From positions 1-64,000 of the forward strand of contig UQVH01000001.1 of NCBI GenBank assembly GCA_900544535.1: a DNA stretch of 64,000 nucleotides, written 5' to 3'. The translations under genes and the position numbers were made by a program. The notes beneath the pieces were generated by a model. That model made no database searches and had not been told where the DNA came from. It saw only the letters and a program-made list of their open reading frames with translations. This document shows, in pieces, positions 47,399-57,373 of this stretch; within the stretch, counting starts at the first letter, position 1, and each line of letters starts with the position of its first letter. This DNA comes from an uncultured Bacteroidales bacterium (GTDB lineage Bacteria > Bacteroidota > Bacteroidia > Bacteroidales > Muribaculaceae).

Positions 47399-48148
47399 AT
47401 GACCGTCATCTATTTCAGCGCCACGGGCAATTCCTTAGCTGTGGCAAAACGGATCTCCGGCAAGTGCGTGAGCGCCGTCAGACTTCTGCGCGGAGAGGGC
47501 CCGATCGAGCTGAGCGATCCGGAAGAGATCGGCATCGTCGCGCCCGTATATTTCGGACAGCTTCCGGCGCCGGTCAGCGAGCTGCTCGGACGCGCGAAGC
47601 TGAACGCGCCTTATCTTTTCGCGGTGCTGACCTACGGCGAACTTGCGGGCCGCGCTGCGCGCCACATACGCCGGGAAGGGGAGCGCAACGGCATCCGTTT
47701 CGACTATATCCGCACGATCAAAATGGTCGACAACAATTTCACGATTGTCAACGTGGAGAAGCAGGTGAGGAATGCCGGACGCAAAAAAATCCCCGCGCAT
47801 ATGGAGGCCATTGCGGGGGATATCAAACTACGAAAAACCAATATTGAAAGGCCGGGCCTCGCGGACCGGATAGTGGGGATTGCCGAGGAGCTGCTGCCTC
47901 AAAAGCGGAATTTCGACAGCGGTTTCCGTGTGGAAGCCGACCGCTGCAACGGCTGCGGCACCTGCGCGAAGGTGTGCCCGAACGGCAATATCAGGCTGAT
48001 CGGCGGGAGGCCGCAGTGGCAGGGCGATTGCCTGAAGTGCACGGGCTGCTATCACAATTGCCCGCAGGAGGCGATCAGATATCGCGGCGAGCGCAGCCGG
48101 TTTTGCTTCAGAAATCCGGAGATTGGGTTGAGGGAACTAATTTGTTAG
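47399..48148 (+). CDS. EFR1-type flavodoxin-ferredoxin fusion
   Basis: 249 residues. The N-terminal half is a flavodoxin-like FMN-binding domain (VIYFSATGNSLAVAKRI phosphate loop; APVYFGQLPAPVSELL). The C-terminal half has two 4Fe-4S motifs (CNGCGTCAKVCPNG and CLKCTGCYHNCPQEA). This EFR1-family arrangement suggests single-electron transfer between flavin and iron-sulphur partners in the cytoplasm. The redox partner is not evident from neighbours. Confidence 0.92.
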   Translation: MTVIYFSATGNSLAVAKRISGKCVSAVRLLRGEGPIELSDPEEIGIVAPVYFGQLPAPVSELLGRAKLNAPYLFAVLTYGELAGRAARHIRREGERNGIRFDYIRTIKMVDNNFTIVNVEKQVRNAGRKKIPAHMEAIAGDIKLRKTNIERPGLADRIVGIAEELLPQKRNFDSGFRVEADRCNGCGTCAKVCPNGNIRLIGGRPQWQGDCLKCTGCYHNCPQEAIRYRGERSRFCFRNPEIGLRELIC

Positions 48149-48204
48149 TTTTGGGGGCTGGGAGTTCTGGGAGGACTGGGAGTTTTAGGAGTTTTTAGAC
48201 CAAG

Positions 48205-48630
48205 CTATTTGCGGCGGGTGAAAAGCCCGGTGGGGAAGCGCGAGAGGAGGTCGGAAAGGAGGGTGGCGGCGCGGCGGAGATCGCCTTTGTCCTCGGCTTT
48301 TTCGCAGATGCTCTTGACTTCGATCAGGGCCAGTGAGAGTGCGCCGAAGGTGGTCAGAAAGGGGAACTCCGGAAGCGACAGCGAGCCGGAATCGTGAAGA
48401 AGAATGAAGGCGGCGATGGCCATGAAATCGACGAGCGTCAGAGCTAAGAGGGCGAGGTAGTAGCGCAGGAGTTTGTCGACCGAACGGCGGAGGCCCCAGG
48501 ATGTGCATGGCTCACCGCGCGAACGAGATTTGCGCAGCCCGCTGACAAGATCGGCGATGACGGCAAAGAAGACTCCGGTGTACTCTACACTCAGAAGAAT
48601 AAGGACTGGGAAAATGCGTGTGAGATTCAT
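48205..48630 (-). CDS. Holin-like membrane protein
   Basis: 141 residues from the ATG at 48630; the longer frame start at 48711 lies upstream of the -7 element (48694-48701). It has three to four membrane segments and resembles the phage_holin_4 / toxin-secretion holin family (VEYTGVFFAVIADLVSGLRKSRSRGE..SWGLRRSVDKLLRYYLALLALTLVD). No phage gene is nearby, so it is probably a domesticated or unrelated small membrane protein. Confidence 0.6.
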   Translation of the reverse strand: MNLTRIFPVLILLSVEYTGVFFAVIADLVSGLRKSRSRGEPCTSWGLRRSVDKLLRYYLALLALTLVDFMAIAAFILLHDSGSLSLPEFPFLTTFGALSLALIEVKSICEKAEDKGDLRRAATLLSDLLSRFPTGLFTRRK

Positions 48631-48693
48631 GTTGCAATGTCGGTTTAAAACAGGGTTGGACGATGGTGTTGACTGTCGGGTGTGACGACATTG

Positions 48694-48701
48694 CAAAGAT
48701 A
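48694..48701 (-). promoter_or_regulatory. -7 promoter element of the holin-like gene
   Basis: The reverse strand reads TATCTTTG, 64 bases before the ATG at 48630. Confidence 0.5.
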
Positions 48702-48789
48702 CGCTCCGCAAGGTGGCAATTTAGTGCGATAATGCGGAGAGAGGCAAAAAAATTTTCAGAGACCGTGACCGGGGTTTAGAAACGACCTC

Positions 48790-50601
48790 TTATTCCGAGG
48801 CGTGAAGGGCGCCGTAGACAATCGAGGCTTTGGCCGGGCCGACCACCTCGGCGATGGTGTCGATGTCGGCCTCGCGGAGGCGCTTGACGCTCTTGAAATG
48901 CGTCAGCAGAGCCGTGCGGGTTTTCTCTCCGACACCCTTTATGCCGTCGAGTTCGGAGACCGCCTGCGACTTGCTGCGGCGGTCGCGGTGGTGGGTGATG
49001 CCGAAACGGTGGGCCTCGTCGCGCAGCTGCTGGACCACTCGCAGAGTCTCGCTGTTTTTGTCGATATAAAGCGGAATACTATCGCCGGGAAAGTAGATTT
49101 CCTCAAGCCTTTTCGCAATGCCCACGACGGCTATCGTGCCGCGCAGTCCCATGTCGTCGAGAGCCTCGACAGCCGCCGAAAGCTGCCCCTTGCCGCCGTC
49201 GACAACGATGAGCTGGGGAAGCTCGCGGCCCTCGTTGACAAGACGCGTGTAGCGGCGCGTGAGCACCTCTTTCATCGAGGCGAAATCGTCGGGCCCGACC
49301 ACTGTCTTGATGTTGAAATGGCGGTAGTCCTTCTTGCTCGGACGGGCGTCCTTGAAGACCACGCAGGAGGCCACGGGATTCGTGCCCTGGATGTTCGAGT
49401 TGTCGAAACATTCGATATGACGCGGCAGTTCCGAGAGGTGGAAATCAGACTGCATACGCTTAAGAATCCTGTCGGTGCGCGTCTCAGGATTGCGCTTCTC
49501 CATAGTCTTGATCTTATCGACACGATGCTGCCGAGCGTTCTTCTGCGAGACCTCAAGCAACTTGGCCTTGTCGCCGCGCTGAGGGATGACGAAGCGCACA
49601 TCGGGCATCTCCACGTCAGGCTCCTCGGCCACCACGACATCATTGTAGACCACGCCGAGCGTCTCGGAGATCTCCGACATCGCATAGCCCAAAAGCTGCG
49701 CTCTGGACTCGTCGAGACGGCGCTTGAATTCAAGCGTCACGGACTTCACGACGGCCCCGTGGCGCACGTGCATATAATTTATATAGACATCGCTGTCCTC
49801 GTCGTCTATGCCGAAGACGTCGATATCCTCGATGGTCTGCGACACGATGACGCTTTTGGCCTGATAACGTTTGATCAGATCGTACTGCTCCTTCAGCTCC
49901 TGCGCCTCCTCGAAACGCATCTCCAAGGACAGCTTCTCCATCTCGCCGCGCAGATAGGCAAGCAGTTCGCTTATGTCGCCGCGAAGGATGGCGCGCACCT
50001 TGTCGATGTCGCGGCAATAATCCTCCGACGAGATCAGTCCCGTGCAGCATCCCCTGCAGCGCTTGAGATGATAGTCGAGGCAGAGTCGCCCCTTGCCCGC
50101 GCGCACCCATTCGAGGGTCATCGGCTGACGGCACGAGCGGATAGAATAGAGCTTTTTCAGCAGATCGAGAGTGGCCCGCGCGCTGCCCGTGTCGGTGTAC
50201 GGGCCGTAGTATTTCGAGCCGTCCTTGATGCGCTGACGGGTCATGAAAACCCGCGGATAAGGTTCATTGGTCACAACAATCCAGGGGTAAGACTTGTCGT
50301 CCTTGAGGAGCACATTGTAGCGCGGCTGATACTCCTTGATCATCGAGGCTTCGAGATTGAGGGCGTCCTGCTCGGTGGGGACCACGATGTAGCTCATGTC
50401 GGTGATGGCGCGCACGAGAAGATTGGTGCGCAGGCTGTCGTGGGTGCGGTTGAAATAGGAGCTGACTCGGCGCTTGAGGTTCTTTGCCTTGCCGACATAA
50501 ATCACCGTACCCTCGGCGTCGTAGTACATATAGACGCCGGGGGTATCGGGAAGGATTGATATTTTTTCGGTCAGAGAGGCCGATTTCTTGTGTTTGGCCA
50601 A
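48790..50601 (-). CDS. uvrC: Excinuclease ABC subunit C
   Basis: 603 residues. UvrC makes both incisions in nucleotide excision repair. Domains in order: GIY-YIG nuclease (DTPGVYMYYDAEGTVIYVGKAKNLKRRVSSYF, about 19-50), a Cys cluster (CRQPMTLEWVRAGKGRLCLDYHLKRCRGCC), the UVR motif (MEKLSLEMRFEEAQELKEQYDLIKRYQ, UvrB binding), the RNase H-like nuclease (ECFDNSNIQGTNPVASCVVF, VDGGKGQLSAA) and tandem helix-hairpin-helix (GIKGVGEKTRTALLTHFKSV). The upstream region is filled by the inverted repeat element at 50616-50960. Confidence 0.98.
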   Translation of the reverse strand: MAKHKKSASLTEKISILPDTPGVYMYYDAEGTVIYVGKAKNLKRRVSSYFNRTHDSLRTNLLVRAITDMSYIVVPTEQDALNLEASMIKEYQPRYNVLLKDDKSYPWIVVTNEPYPRVFMTRQRIKDGSKYYGPYTDTGSARATLDLLKKLYSIRSCRQPMTLEWVRAGKGRLCLDYHLKRCRGCCTGLISSEDYCRDIDKVRAILRGDISELLAYLRGEMEKLSLEMRFEEAQELKEQYDLIKRYQAKSVIVSQTIEDIDVFGIDDEDSDVYINYMHVRHGAVVKSVTLEFKRRLDESRAQLLGYAMSEISETLGVVYNDVVVAEEPDVEMPDVRFVIPQRGDKAKLLEVSQKNARQHRVDKIKTMEKRNPETRTDRILKRMQSDFHLSELPRHIECFDNSNIQGTNPVASCVVFKDARPSKKDYRHFNIKTVVGPDDFASMKEVLTRRYTRLVNEGRELPQLIVVDGGKGQLSAAVEALDDMGLRGTIAVVGIAKRLEEIYFPGDSIPLYIDKNSETLRVVQQLRDEAHRFGITHHRDRRSKSQAVSELDGIKGVGEKTRTALLTHFKSVKRLREADIDTIAEVVGPAKASIVYGALHASE

Positions 50602-50615
50602 TGAACAGAAGGGTG

Positions 50616-50960
50616 TTTAAGAGGTTGTTTAAAAACAAATGTGAAAGCCGGAGTCCATTCTCTTGAGGTGGATTTCGGAATGAATCGAAGGAGCAATGCT
50701 GTGGCATTGTGACTGAGATTCAGCACGAAAGACACCCAAGAGAATGGATGCGACAAAGCATTTAATAACCTCGACAGATAGATTTATAATGAATATAAAT
50801 ATTAAAGAAAGTTACCATAGGCTGCATGGATGTCTTTTTGGCTCCCCTGTCCCTAATCTTCAGTCACCATGCCACAGCATGGCTCCTTCAGATTATGAAC
50901 AGGTTAGCTCAAAAATCCACCCACTCCGGCTTCACATTTGTTATTAAACAACCTCTAATA
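50616..50960. mobile_element. MITE-like inverted repeat element with conserved fold
   Basis: Two diverged copies of one sequence face each other: copy A 50616-50748 (plus) and copy B 50960-about 50820 (minus). Both begin with AGAGGTTGTTTAA and then AACAAATGTG and GCCGGAGT, giving terminal inverted repeats of about 35 bases. In both, an apical hairpin around TGTG (AATGC/GCATT in A, CCATGC/GCATGG in B) is flanked by the constant strands GAAGGAGC and GTGACTGA. These sit on stems that differ in sequence but still pair (TGAATC/GATTCA and CAAGAGAATGGA arm in A; TAATCT/AGATTA and CCTGT/ACAGG in B). Copy B begins at the apt stop codon. There is no transposase. Confidence 0.75.
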
Positions 50961-51473
50961 TGTGATCAGCGAGGTGACTTCGGCGTCGGCGGGGAGATTG
51001 GCACGACCGTTGAGCGCCGAGAGTTCGATGATGAAATTGATGTAGATTTTTTTCGGGTTCATGGACTTGACAAGCTCGTAGGCAGCAGCCATTGTTCCGC
51101 CGGTTGCGAGCACGTCGTCATGAAGCACCACAATGTCATCGGGGGTGATGGCGTCGCGGTGAATCTCGATCACGTCCTTGCCGTATTCCTTGTCGTAAGA
51201 AGCCTGGATGGTGTCGGCGGGGAGCTTGCCGGGCTTGCGTACAGGCACGAAACCTGCGCCGAGTTCAAAAGCGAGGATTGAGCCCCCGATGAAACCGCGC
51301 GATTCGATGCCCACCACTTTAGTAACACCTTTGTCGCGGTAAAGTTGAGAGAGGTCCCAGCCGATGATGTGGAGGCCGCGGGGATCTTTGAAGAGAGTGG
51401 TCAGATCCTTGAAGACAATACCCTTTTTGGGGAAGTCATAGACGTCGCGGATACGTTGTTTCAGATATTCCAT
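50955..51473 (-). CDS. apt: Adenine phosphoribosyltransferase
   Basis: 172 residues, the usual length. Apt salvages adenine with PRPP to AMP. Seen: VYDFPKKGIVFKDLTTLFKDPRG, VVGIESRGFIGGSILAFELGAGFVPVRKPGKLP, and the PRPP loop VVLHDDVLATGGTM. It lies downstream of mnmG with the parS site between them. The inverted repeat element begins at its stop codon. Confidence 0.97.
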   Translation of the reverse strand: MEYLKQRIRDVYDFPKKGIVFKDLTTLFKDPRGLHIIGWDLSQLYRDKGVTKVVGIESRGFIGGSILAFELGAGFVPVRKPGKLPADTIQASYDKEYGKDVIEIHRDAITPDDIVVLHDDVLATGGTMAAAYELVKSMNPKKIYINFIIELSALNGRANLPADAEVTSLITY

Positions 51474-51527
51474 GATAATGTTGTGCTATGGTTTTTATAT
51501 TTGTTTTTCAGATTGATTCGGTCGATT

Positions 51528-51543
51528 TGTTCCACGTGAAACA
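51528..51543. other. parS centromere site for ParB
   Basis: TGTTCCACGTGAAACA, 16 bases, the same as the classical parS sequence described in B. subtilis and one base from the perfect palindrome TGTTTCACGTGAAACA. It lies in the gap between mnmG and apt. ParB (not in this window) binds such sites near the origin to drive chromosome segregation. No other CACGTG in the window that I noticed has these flanks. Confidence 0.9.
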
Positions 51544-51551
51544 ATTATTTT

Positions 51552-53432
<1,881 letters not shown>

Positions 53433-53464
53433 TTGATTTTTGTTATTCTCTTGGAGCCTGTTTT

Positions 53465-53908
53465 TTAAAGAAGCTCTTTTCTTATTTCGTCAAGCAATGC
53501 AAGTGCTTGGTTTTCAAAGCTTTCCATTATCTCGCGTTCTCCAGGGCCTTTGTCGTTTATACCGCAGAGGTGGAGGACTCCGTGGATGATGACTCTCAGA
53601 AGCTCACGCTCGTAAGTGGCGCCGACAAGTTCGGAGTTGGAGAGAACCGTGTCAAGCGAGATAAACATATCGCCTGAGACCATGCGCCCGCGCGAGTAGT
53701 CAAAGGTGATGATGTCGGTGAAATAGTCGTGGTTCAGGAACTGACGGTTGACCTCTATGATCTTGGGGTCGTCGCAGAAAATATATGTGAGGGGCCCGAC
53801 TATACGGTTGTGTGTTTTCGCCACCGCCGCTATCCACTTTTCCAAAAGCGGGGCGTCGATGTCAGGCATAGGGGTCTTGCCGTCGGTCAGCCACTCAATT
53901 TTGTTCAT
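53465..53908 (-). CDS. ybeY: Endoribonuclease YbeY, rRNA maturation factor
   Basis: 147 residues. YbeY is a zinc metalloprotein for 16S rRNA 3' maturation and ribosome quality control. Seen: NHDYFTDIITFDYS and the zinc site HGVLHLCGINDKGPGE (HGxLHLxGxD type, with Asn in place of the usual Asp or Tyr context). The -7 element at 53914-53921 ends 5 bases before the ATG, so the mRNA would be almost leaderless. It starts a ybeY-mnmG-apt transcription unit. Confidence 0.94.
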   Translation of the reverse strand: MNKIEWLTDGKTPMPDIDAPLLEKWIAAVAKTHNRIVGPLTYIFCDDPKIIEVNRQFLNHDYFTDIITFDYSRGRMVSGDMFISLDTVLSNSELVGATYERELLRVIIHGVLHLCGINDKGPGEREIMESFENQALALLDEIRKELL

Positions 53909-53913
53909 ATTGC

Positions 53914-53921
53914 AAAGTTAA
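53914..53921 (-). promoter_or_regulatory. -7 promoter element of ybeY-mnmG
   Basis: The reverse strand reads TAACTTTG. Its 3' end is 5 bases from the ATG. Confidence 0.55.
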
Positions 53922-54035
53922 GGATTTTTTCGGTGTCGGTCAAAAATTTTATTTGCTCCCCGCACCGGGAATCAAAAATCGGCAATAATTCACTATGAAT
54001 AAACCGATTGTCCCGATTTAAACCCGCTGAGAATA

Positions 54036-54075
54036 AAAAATTCACGCCCGTCAAGCCGGACGGACGTGAATTTTT
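54036..54075 (-). terminator. Terminator of the pyrH-frr-radical SAM-LD-carboxypeptidase operon
   Basis: AAAAATTCACG-CCGTC (from 54036) pairs with GACGG-CGTGAATTTTT (to 54075); on the minus strand TTTTTTATT follows. It lies about 65 bases after the 54142 stop. Confidence 0.8.
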
Positions 54076-54141
54076 AAAAGATTTTGGCTTAAAGAGAGCG
54101 TCTACACCCGACCTCGCAGCCGGAGCGGCGGCTCCTCTCCC

Positions 54142-55059
54142 CTACCCCACCGGTGTGAGGACAGCTGAATTTTTTTCGACGTCGAGACGGACGGTCGACG
54201 AGCAGACGAGCGGGACATTGTGGTCGACGTGACCGAAGGGAATCCCGTAAGCGACCGGACAGGAACAGTCGGCCATCATGCGCGAGATCATCTCCTCCAT
54301 CGAAGCTGAACCGCGGTCGGGTGCGTAGTCGGTGAAACGTCCGACCACCAAGCCGGCCAGCTTGCCCAACACTCCGCTCAGGCGGAGAGTGTAGAGAATC
54401 CGCTCCACCTTATAGATAGGTTCGGCTATGTCTTCAATGAATAATATGCGGCCGGGGCGGATGACGTCGAAGGGTGTACCGATCAATCCGGCGATCACCG
54501 CGAGGTTGCCCCCGACGAGCAGACCCTCGGCCGAACCGGGCCGGTTGAGACTGTGGCCCCCGGCGCGCAGGTCGGGAGTGGCGCCTGAAAGGATTTCGAA
54601 GAGACGGCGCGAGTCGGCGTCGCGTCCGCGGTTTTCGGAAATGTGTTTGGTCATCGGCGCATGGACCGACTTGATGCCGTGGCGGGTCATCAGAGCGTGG
54701 AGAGCCGAGATGTCGCTGTAACCGACGATCCACTTCGGATCGTCGCGCAGAGGCAGACGGTCGAGGCGGTCGAGAAGATGGACCGCACCATAGCCGCCGC
54801 GCGAACAGATGATGGCGCGCGTATCCGGATCGAGCAGCGCCGCCTCAAGGTCGGAATAGCGCTCGTCGTCCGTACCGGCGAATGTGCCGTAGCGTCCGAA
54901 AGTATTGGCGCCGACATAGGGCACCCAGCCGCAGTCGGCAAGCACGGGAAGCGAATTGTAGACGACCTGTGGCTTGATGATCCCCGCCGGGGAGACGATG
55001 GCCACACGGTCGCCGCTTACGAGCGGACGCGGAGTCAGTATGGGACGTTCCTCGCTCAT
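54142..55059 (-). CDS. LD-carboxypeptidase (S66 family)
   Basis: 305 residues of peptidase family S66, which trims the terminal D-Ala from murein tetrapeptides during cell-wall recycling. Motifs: GDRVAIVSPAG at the start, the catalytic Ser in ICSRGGYGAVHLLDRLD, and later VGGNLAVIAGLIGTPFD and ILFIEDIAEPIYKVERIL with the Glu/His region (YGIPFGHVDHNVPL). No signal peptide, so probably cytoplasmic. It overlaps the radical SAM gene by 4 bases. Confidence 0.93.
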   Translation of the reverse strand: MSEERPILTPRPLVSGDRVAIVSPAGIIKPQVVYNSLPVLADCGWVPYVGANTFGRYGTFAGTDDERYSDLEAALLDPDTRAIICSRGGYGAVHLLDRLDRLPLRDDPKWIVGYSDISALHALMTRHGIKSVHAPMTKHISENRGRDADSRRLFEILSGATPDLRAGGHSLNRPGSAEGLLVGGNLAVIAGLIGTPFDVIRPGRILFIEDIAEPIYKVERILYTLRLSGVLGKLAGLVVGRFTDYAPDRGSASMEEMISRMMADCSCPVAYGIPFGHVDHNVPLVCSSTVRLDVEKNSAVLTPVG

Positions 55060-55835
55060 GCCACCTGAATTTTGATTCCCGTCGCGTCGACTATGCGGCG
55101 CCCTATCGCTTCAAGTTCCTCACGGGAGACTTTTTCAAGCCCCTCGGCGGGTGTCTTGCGGTCGATGGAATAGATCATGATCTCGCGCGGACGGATGCGT
55201 CGGTAGGCTTCGATGAGCGCGTCGACCTCGGCGGCTGTGGTGTTGTCGATCCTCACGCCCTCGTACTCGCCGCGCAGAAACATGGTCTGGATGATGCACT
55301 CGCCACCGAAACGGCAGAGGTCGGCAATAGCTTTTTCCGAAGTGAATGCCGGACTGTTGGGGCGGTCGATCGCCTGCATCGTGGCCGTTACGGCCGAGTC
55401 GAGTTTGAGGATATTGTTGTCGACCCGGCGCAGTGCGGCCTCCACTTCAGGGCGGTCGATGCGGGTCGAATTGCTCAGAACGCTGACCTTGGCATCGGGA
55501 TAATAGCGGTCGCGCAGGCGCAGGGTGTCATCGATCACAGCCGGAAATTCGGGGTGAAGCGTCGGTTCGCCGTTGCCCGAAAAGGTGATCACGTCAAGCG
55601 GCTCGCCCGCCTCGCTCATATTGCGCAGGCGCGATTCGAGCATACGGGCCACCCGTTCGCGCGGCGGAAAACCGGTCGTGCCGGGTCCCTGCGCGTTGAA
55701 ACCGGCCTCGCAGTAGAGGCAGTCGAACGTACAGATCTTGCCGTCGTCAGGAGTCAGATTGACTCCTAACGATACGCCGAGACGCCTCGACCTGATCGGG
55801 CCGAAGATGGTCGAGTGAAAGAGTACGGTCTGCAT
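55056..55835 (-). CDS. Radical SAM protein
   Basis: 259 residues. The radical SAM cysteine motif is CTFDCLYC (about residues 35-42), followed by the glycine motif FSGNGEPTLHPEF. It resembles COG0731-type Fe-S oxidoreductases with unknown substrate. Four-base overlap with the S66 gene and one-base overlap with frr (55835) show tight coupling. I would not assign a reaction. Confidence 0.88.
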   Translation of the reverse strand: MQTVLFHSTIFGPIRSRRLGVSLGVNLTPDDGKICTFDCLYCEAGFNAQGPGTTGFPPRERVARMLESRLRNMSEAGEPLDVITFSGNGEPTLHPEFPAVIDDTLRLRDRYYPDAKVSVLSNSTRIDRPEVEAALRRVDNNILKLDSAVTATMQAIDRPNSPAFTSEKAIADLCRFGGECIIQTMFLRGEYEGVRIDNTTAAEVDALIEAYRRIRPREIMIYSIDRKTPAEGLEKVSREELEAIGRRIVDATGIKIQVA

Positions 55836-56392
55836 CAGACAGTCAGGATCTCCTTTTCCTTGGCAGCGAAGAGATCGTCGATTTTCTTGAGATATTTGTC
55901 GTGGAGCTTCTGCACATCGTTTTCGGCATCCTTCTCAACGTCTTCGCTCATGCCCTGCTTGATAGCCTTCTTGAGACCTTCAATGGCATCGCGGCGGGCG
56001 TTTCGGACGCTGACTTTGGCATTCTCGGCCTCGGCTTTCGACTGCTTCACCAGCGCGCGGCGGCGTTCCTCGGTCAGCGGGGGAATGGAGAGGCGGATCA
56101 CTTCGCCGTTGTTCTCAGGAGTGATGCCAAGCTCGGAGTTGATGATGGCTTTTTCGATCTCCTTGAACATGGCTTTTTCCCAGGGAGTGATGGCGATGGT
56201 GCGGGCGTCGGGGACAGACACGTTGGCCACCTGCGAGACGGGCACGTTGGTGCCGTAGTAGCTCACACGCACTGAGTCAAGAATCTTCGGATTGGCTTTG
56301 CCGGCGCGGATGTGGGCCAGCGATTCGTCAAGATAAGCCACGGCCATCTCCATTTTTTCTTCGGCCGGAATGAGGTAATCGGAGGGTTCCAT
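55835..56392 (-). CDS. frr: Ribosome recycling factor
   Basis: 185 residues, the usual length. RRF and EF-G split the post-termination ribosome. Seen: MAVAYLDESLAHIRAGKANPKILDSVRVSYYGTNVPVSQVANVSVPDARTIAITPWEK, GLTP-like GITPENNGEVIRLSIPPLTEERR, and the C-terminal helix with VRNARRDAIEGLKK. It follows pyrH by 55 bases. Confidence 0.97.
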   Translation of the reverse strand: MEPSDYLIPAEEKMEMAVAYLDESLAHIRAGKANPKILDSVRVSYYGTNVPVSQVANVSVPDARTIAITPWEKAMFKEIEKAIINSELGITPENNGEVIRLSIPPLTEERRRALVKQSKAEAENAKVSVRNARRDAIEGLKKAIKQGMSEDVEKDAENDVQKLHDKYLKKIDDLFAAKEKEILTV

Positions 56393-56447
56393 AGAGGGTT
56401 ATATTTAATGTGATTTTTTGATTCTGTAAGTTTAATATTTATCCTGA

Positions 56448-57158
56448 TCAGTACACCAGCGTACCGATGTTCTCGCCGCAGATGACCTTGAGCAGATTGC
56501 CCGGAGTGTCCATATCGAAGACGACGATAGGCAGATGGTTTTCCTTGCAGAGGGCGGTGGCGGTGAGATCCATCACCTTGAGGCCGCGGTTGTAGACCTC
56601 GTCATAGGTGATCTTGTCAAACTTGACGGCTGTCGGGTCCTTTTCGGGATCGGCGGTGTAGATGCCGTCGACGCGGGTGCCCTTGAGCATCACGTCGGCC
56701 TCCACCTCAATGCCGCGCAGGGCGCTGCCGGTGTCGGTGGTGAAGAAGGGGTTGCCTGTGCCTCCGGCAATGATGGCCACCTCTCCGCGGTCGAGGGCCT
56801 CGATGGCCACACGGTTGGAGTAGTAGTCGCCGATCGGATACATATTAAGTGCGGTAAGCACCTTGGCGGGCTGTCCGATCGCCTCAAGAGCCGACGAAAG
56901 AGCCAGCGAATTGATGACAGTGGCAAGCATACCCATCTGGTCGCCCTTTACTCGGTTGAAACCTTTGGCTGCGCCTGAAACGCCGCGGAAAATGTTGCCG
57001 CCGCCGATGACAATGGCAACCTGCACACCCATAGAACAAATCTCCATGATCTGCGAGGCATATTCCGAAAGACGGTCGGTGTCGATTCCGTAGCCCTGCT
57101 TTCCCATCAGCGACTCTCCGCTGAGCTTGAGCAACACTCTTTTGTATTTTGCTTCCAT
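56448..57158 (-). CDS. pyrH: Uridylate kinase (UMP kinase)
   Basis: 236 residues. PyrH phosphorylates UMP to UDP. Seen: RVLLKLSGESLMG, VAIVIGGGNIFRG, GDQMGMLATVINSLAL, EVAIIAGGTGNPFFTTDTGSALRGIEVEADVMLKGTRVDGIYTADP, VVFDMDTPGNLLKVI. It heads the operon with frr; the -7 element is at 57204-57211. Confidence 0.97.
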   Translation of the reverse strand: MEAKYKRVLLKLSGESLMGKQGYGIDTDRLSEYASQIMEICSMGVQVAIVIGGGNIFRGVSGAAKGFNRVKGDQMGMLATVINSLALSSALEAIGQPAKVLTALNMYPIGDYYSNRVAIEALDRGEVAIIAGGTGNPFFTTDTGSALRGIEVEADVMLKGTRVDGIYTADPEKDPTAVKFDKITYDEVYNRGLKVMDLTATALCKENHLPIVVFDMDTPGNLLKVICGENIGTLVY

Positions 57159-57203
57159 TTACTTGTGCTTATATAATATATGTGTCTGTGTTCTTGTTTT
57201 CAA

Positions 57204-57211
57204 CAAAGGTA
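57204..57211 (-). promoter_or_regulatory. -7 promoter element of pyrH
   Basis: The reverse strand reads TACCTTTG, 46 bases before the pyrH ATG. Confidence 0.5.
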
Positions 57212-57296
57212 AGGATTATTCCTTTAAAAAATGACAATTCCATTTCAAAAGTCACACAATTCTGTTACAAATTTTACAGATTTTGCAAAATCTTGG

Positions 57297-57304
57297 TATA
57301 TTTG
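57297..57304 (+). promoter_or_regulatory. -7 promoter element of the response regulator
   Basis: TATATTTG, about 70 bases before the start codon. Confidence 0.5.
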
Positions 57305-57373
57305 CTCTCAGAATTTCTCTCATCCTCACGTTTTCTACCTGAAACTATTTGCAATATTAAGTAGCATTTTTTA

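Noticed and set aside
48205..48630. Prophage remnant indicated by the holin-like gene
   Set aside because: No other phage gene, integrase or att site lies nearby.
48802..50559. Open frame of 585 codons on the strand opposite uvrC
   Set aside because: uvrC is certain on the minus strand; the opposite frame has no recognisable domain, promoter or start.
54008..54232. 74-codon plus-strand frame between ybeY and the LD-carboxypeptidase
   Set aside because: It runs through the terminator hairpin and into the 3' end of the opposite gene.
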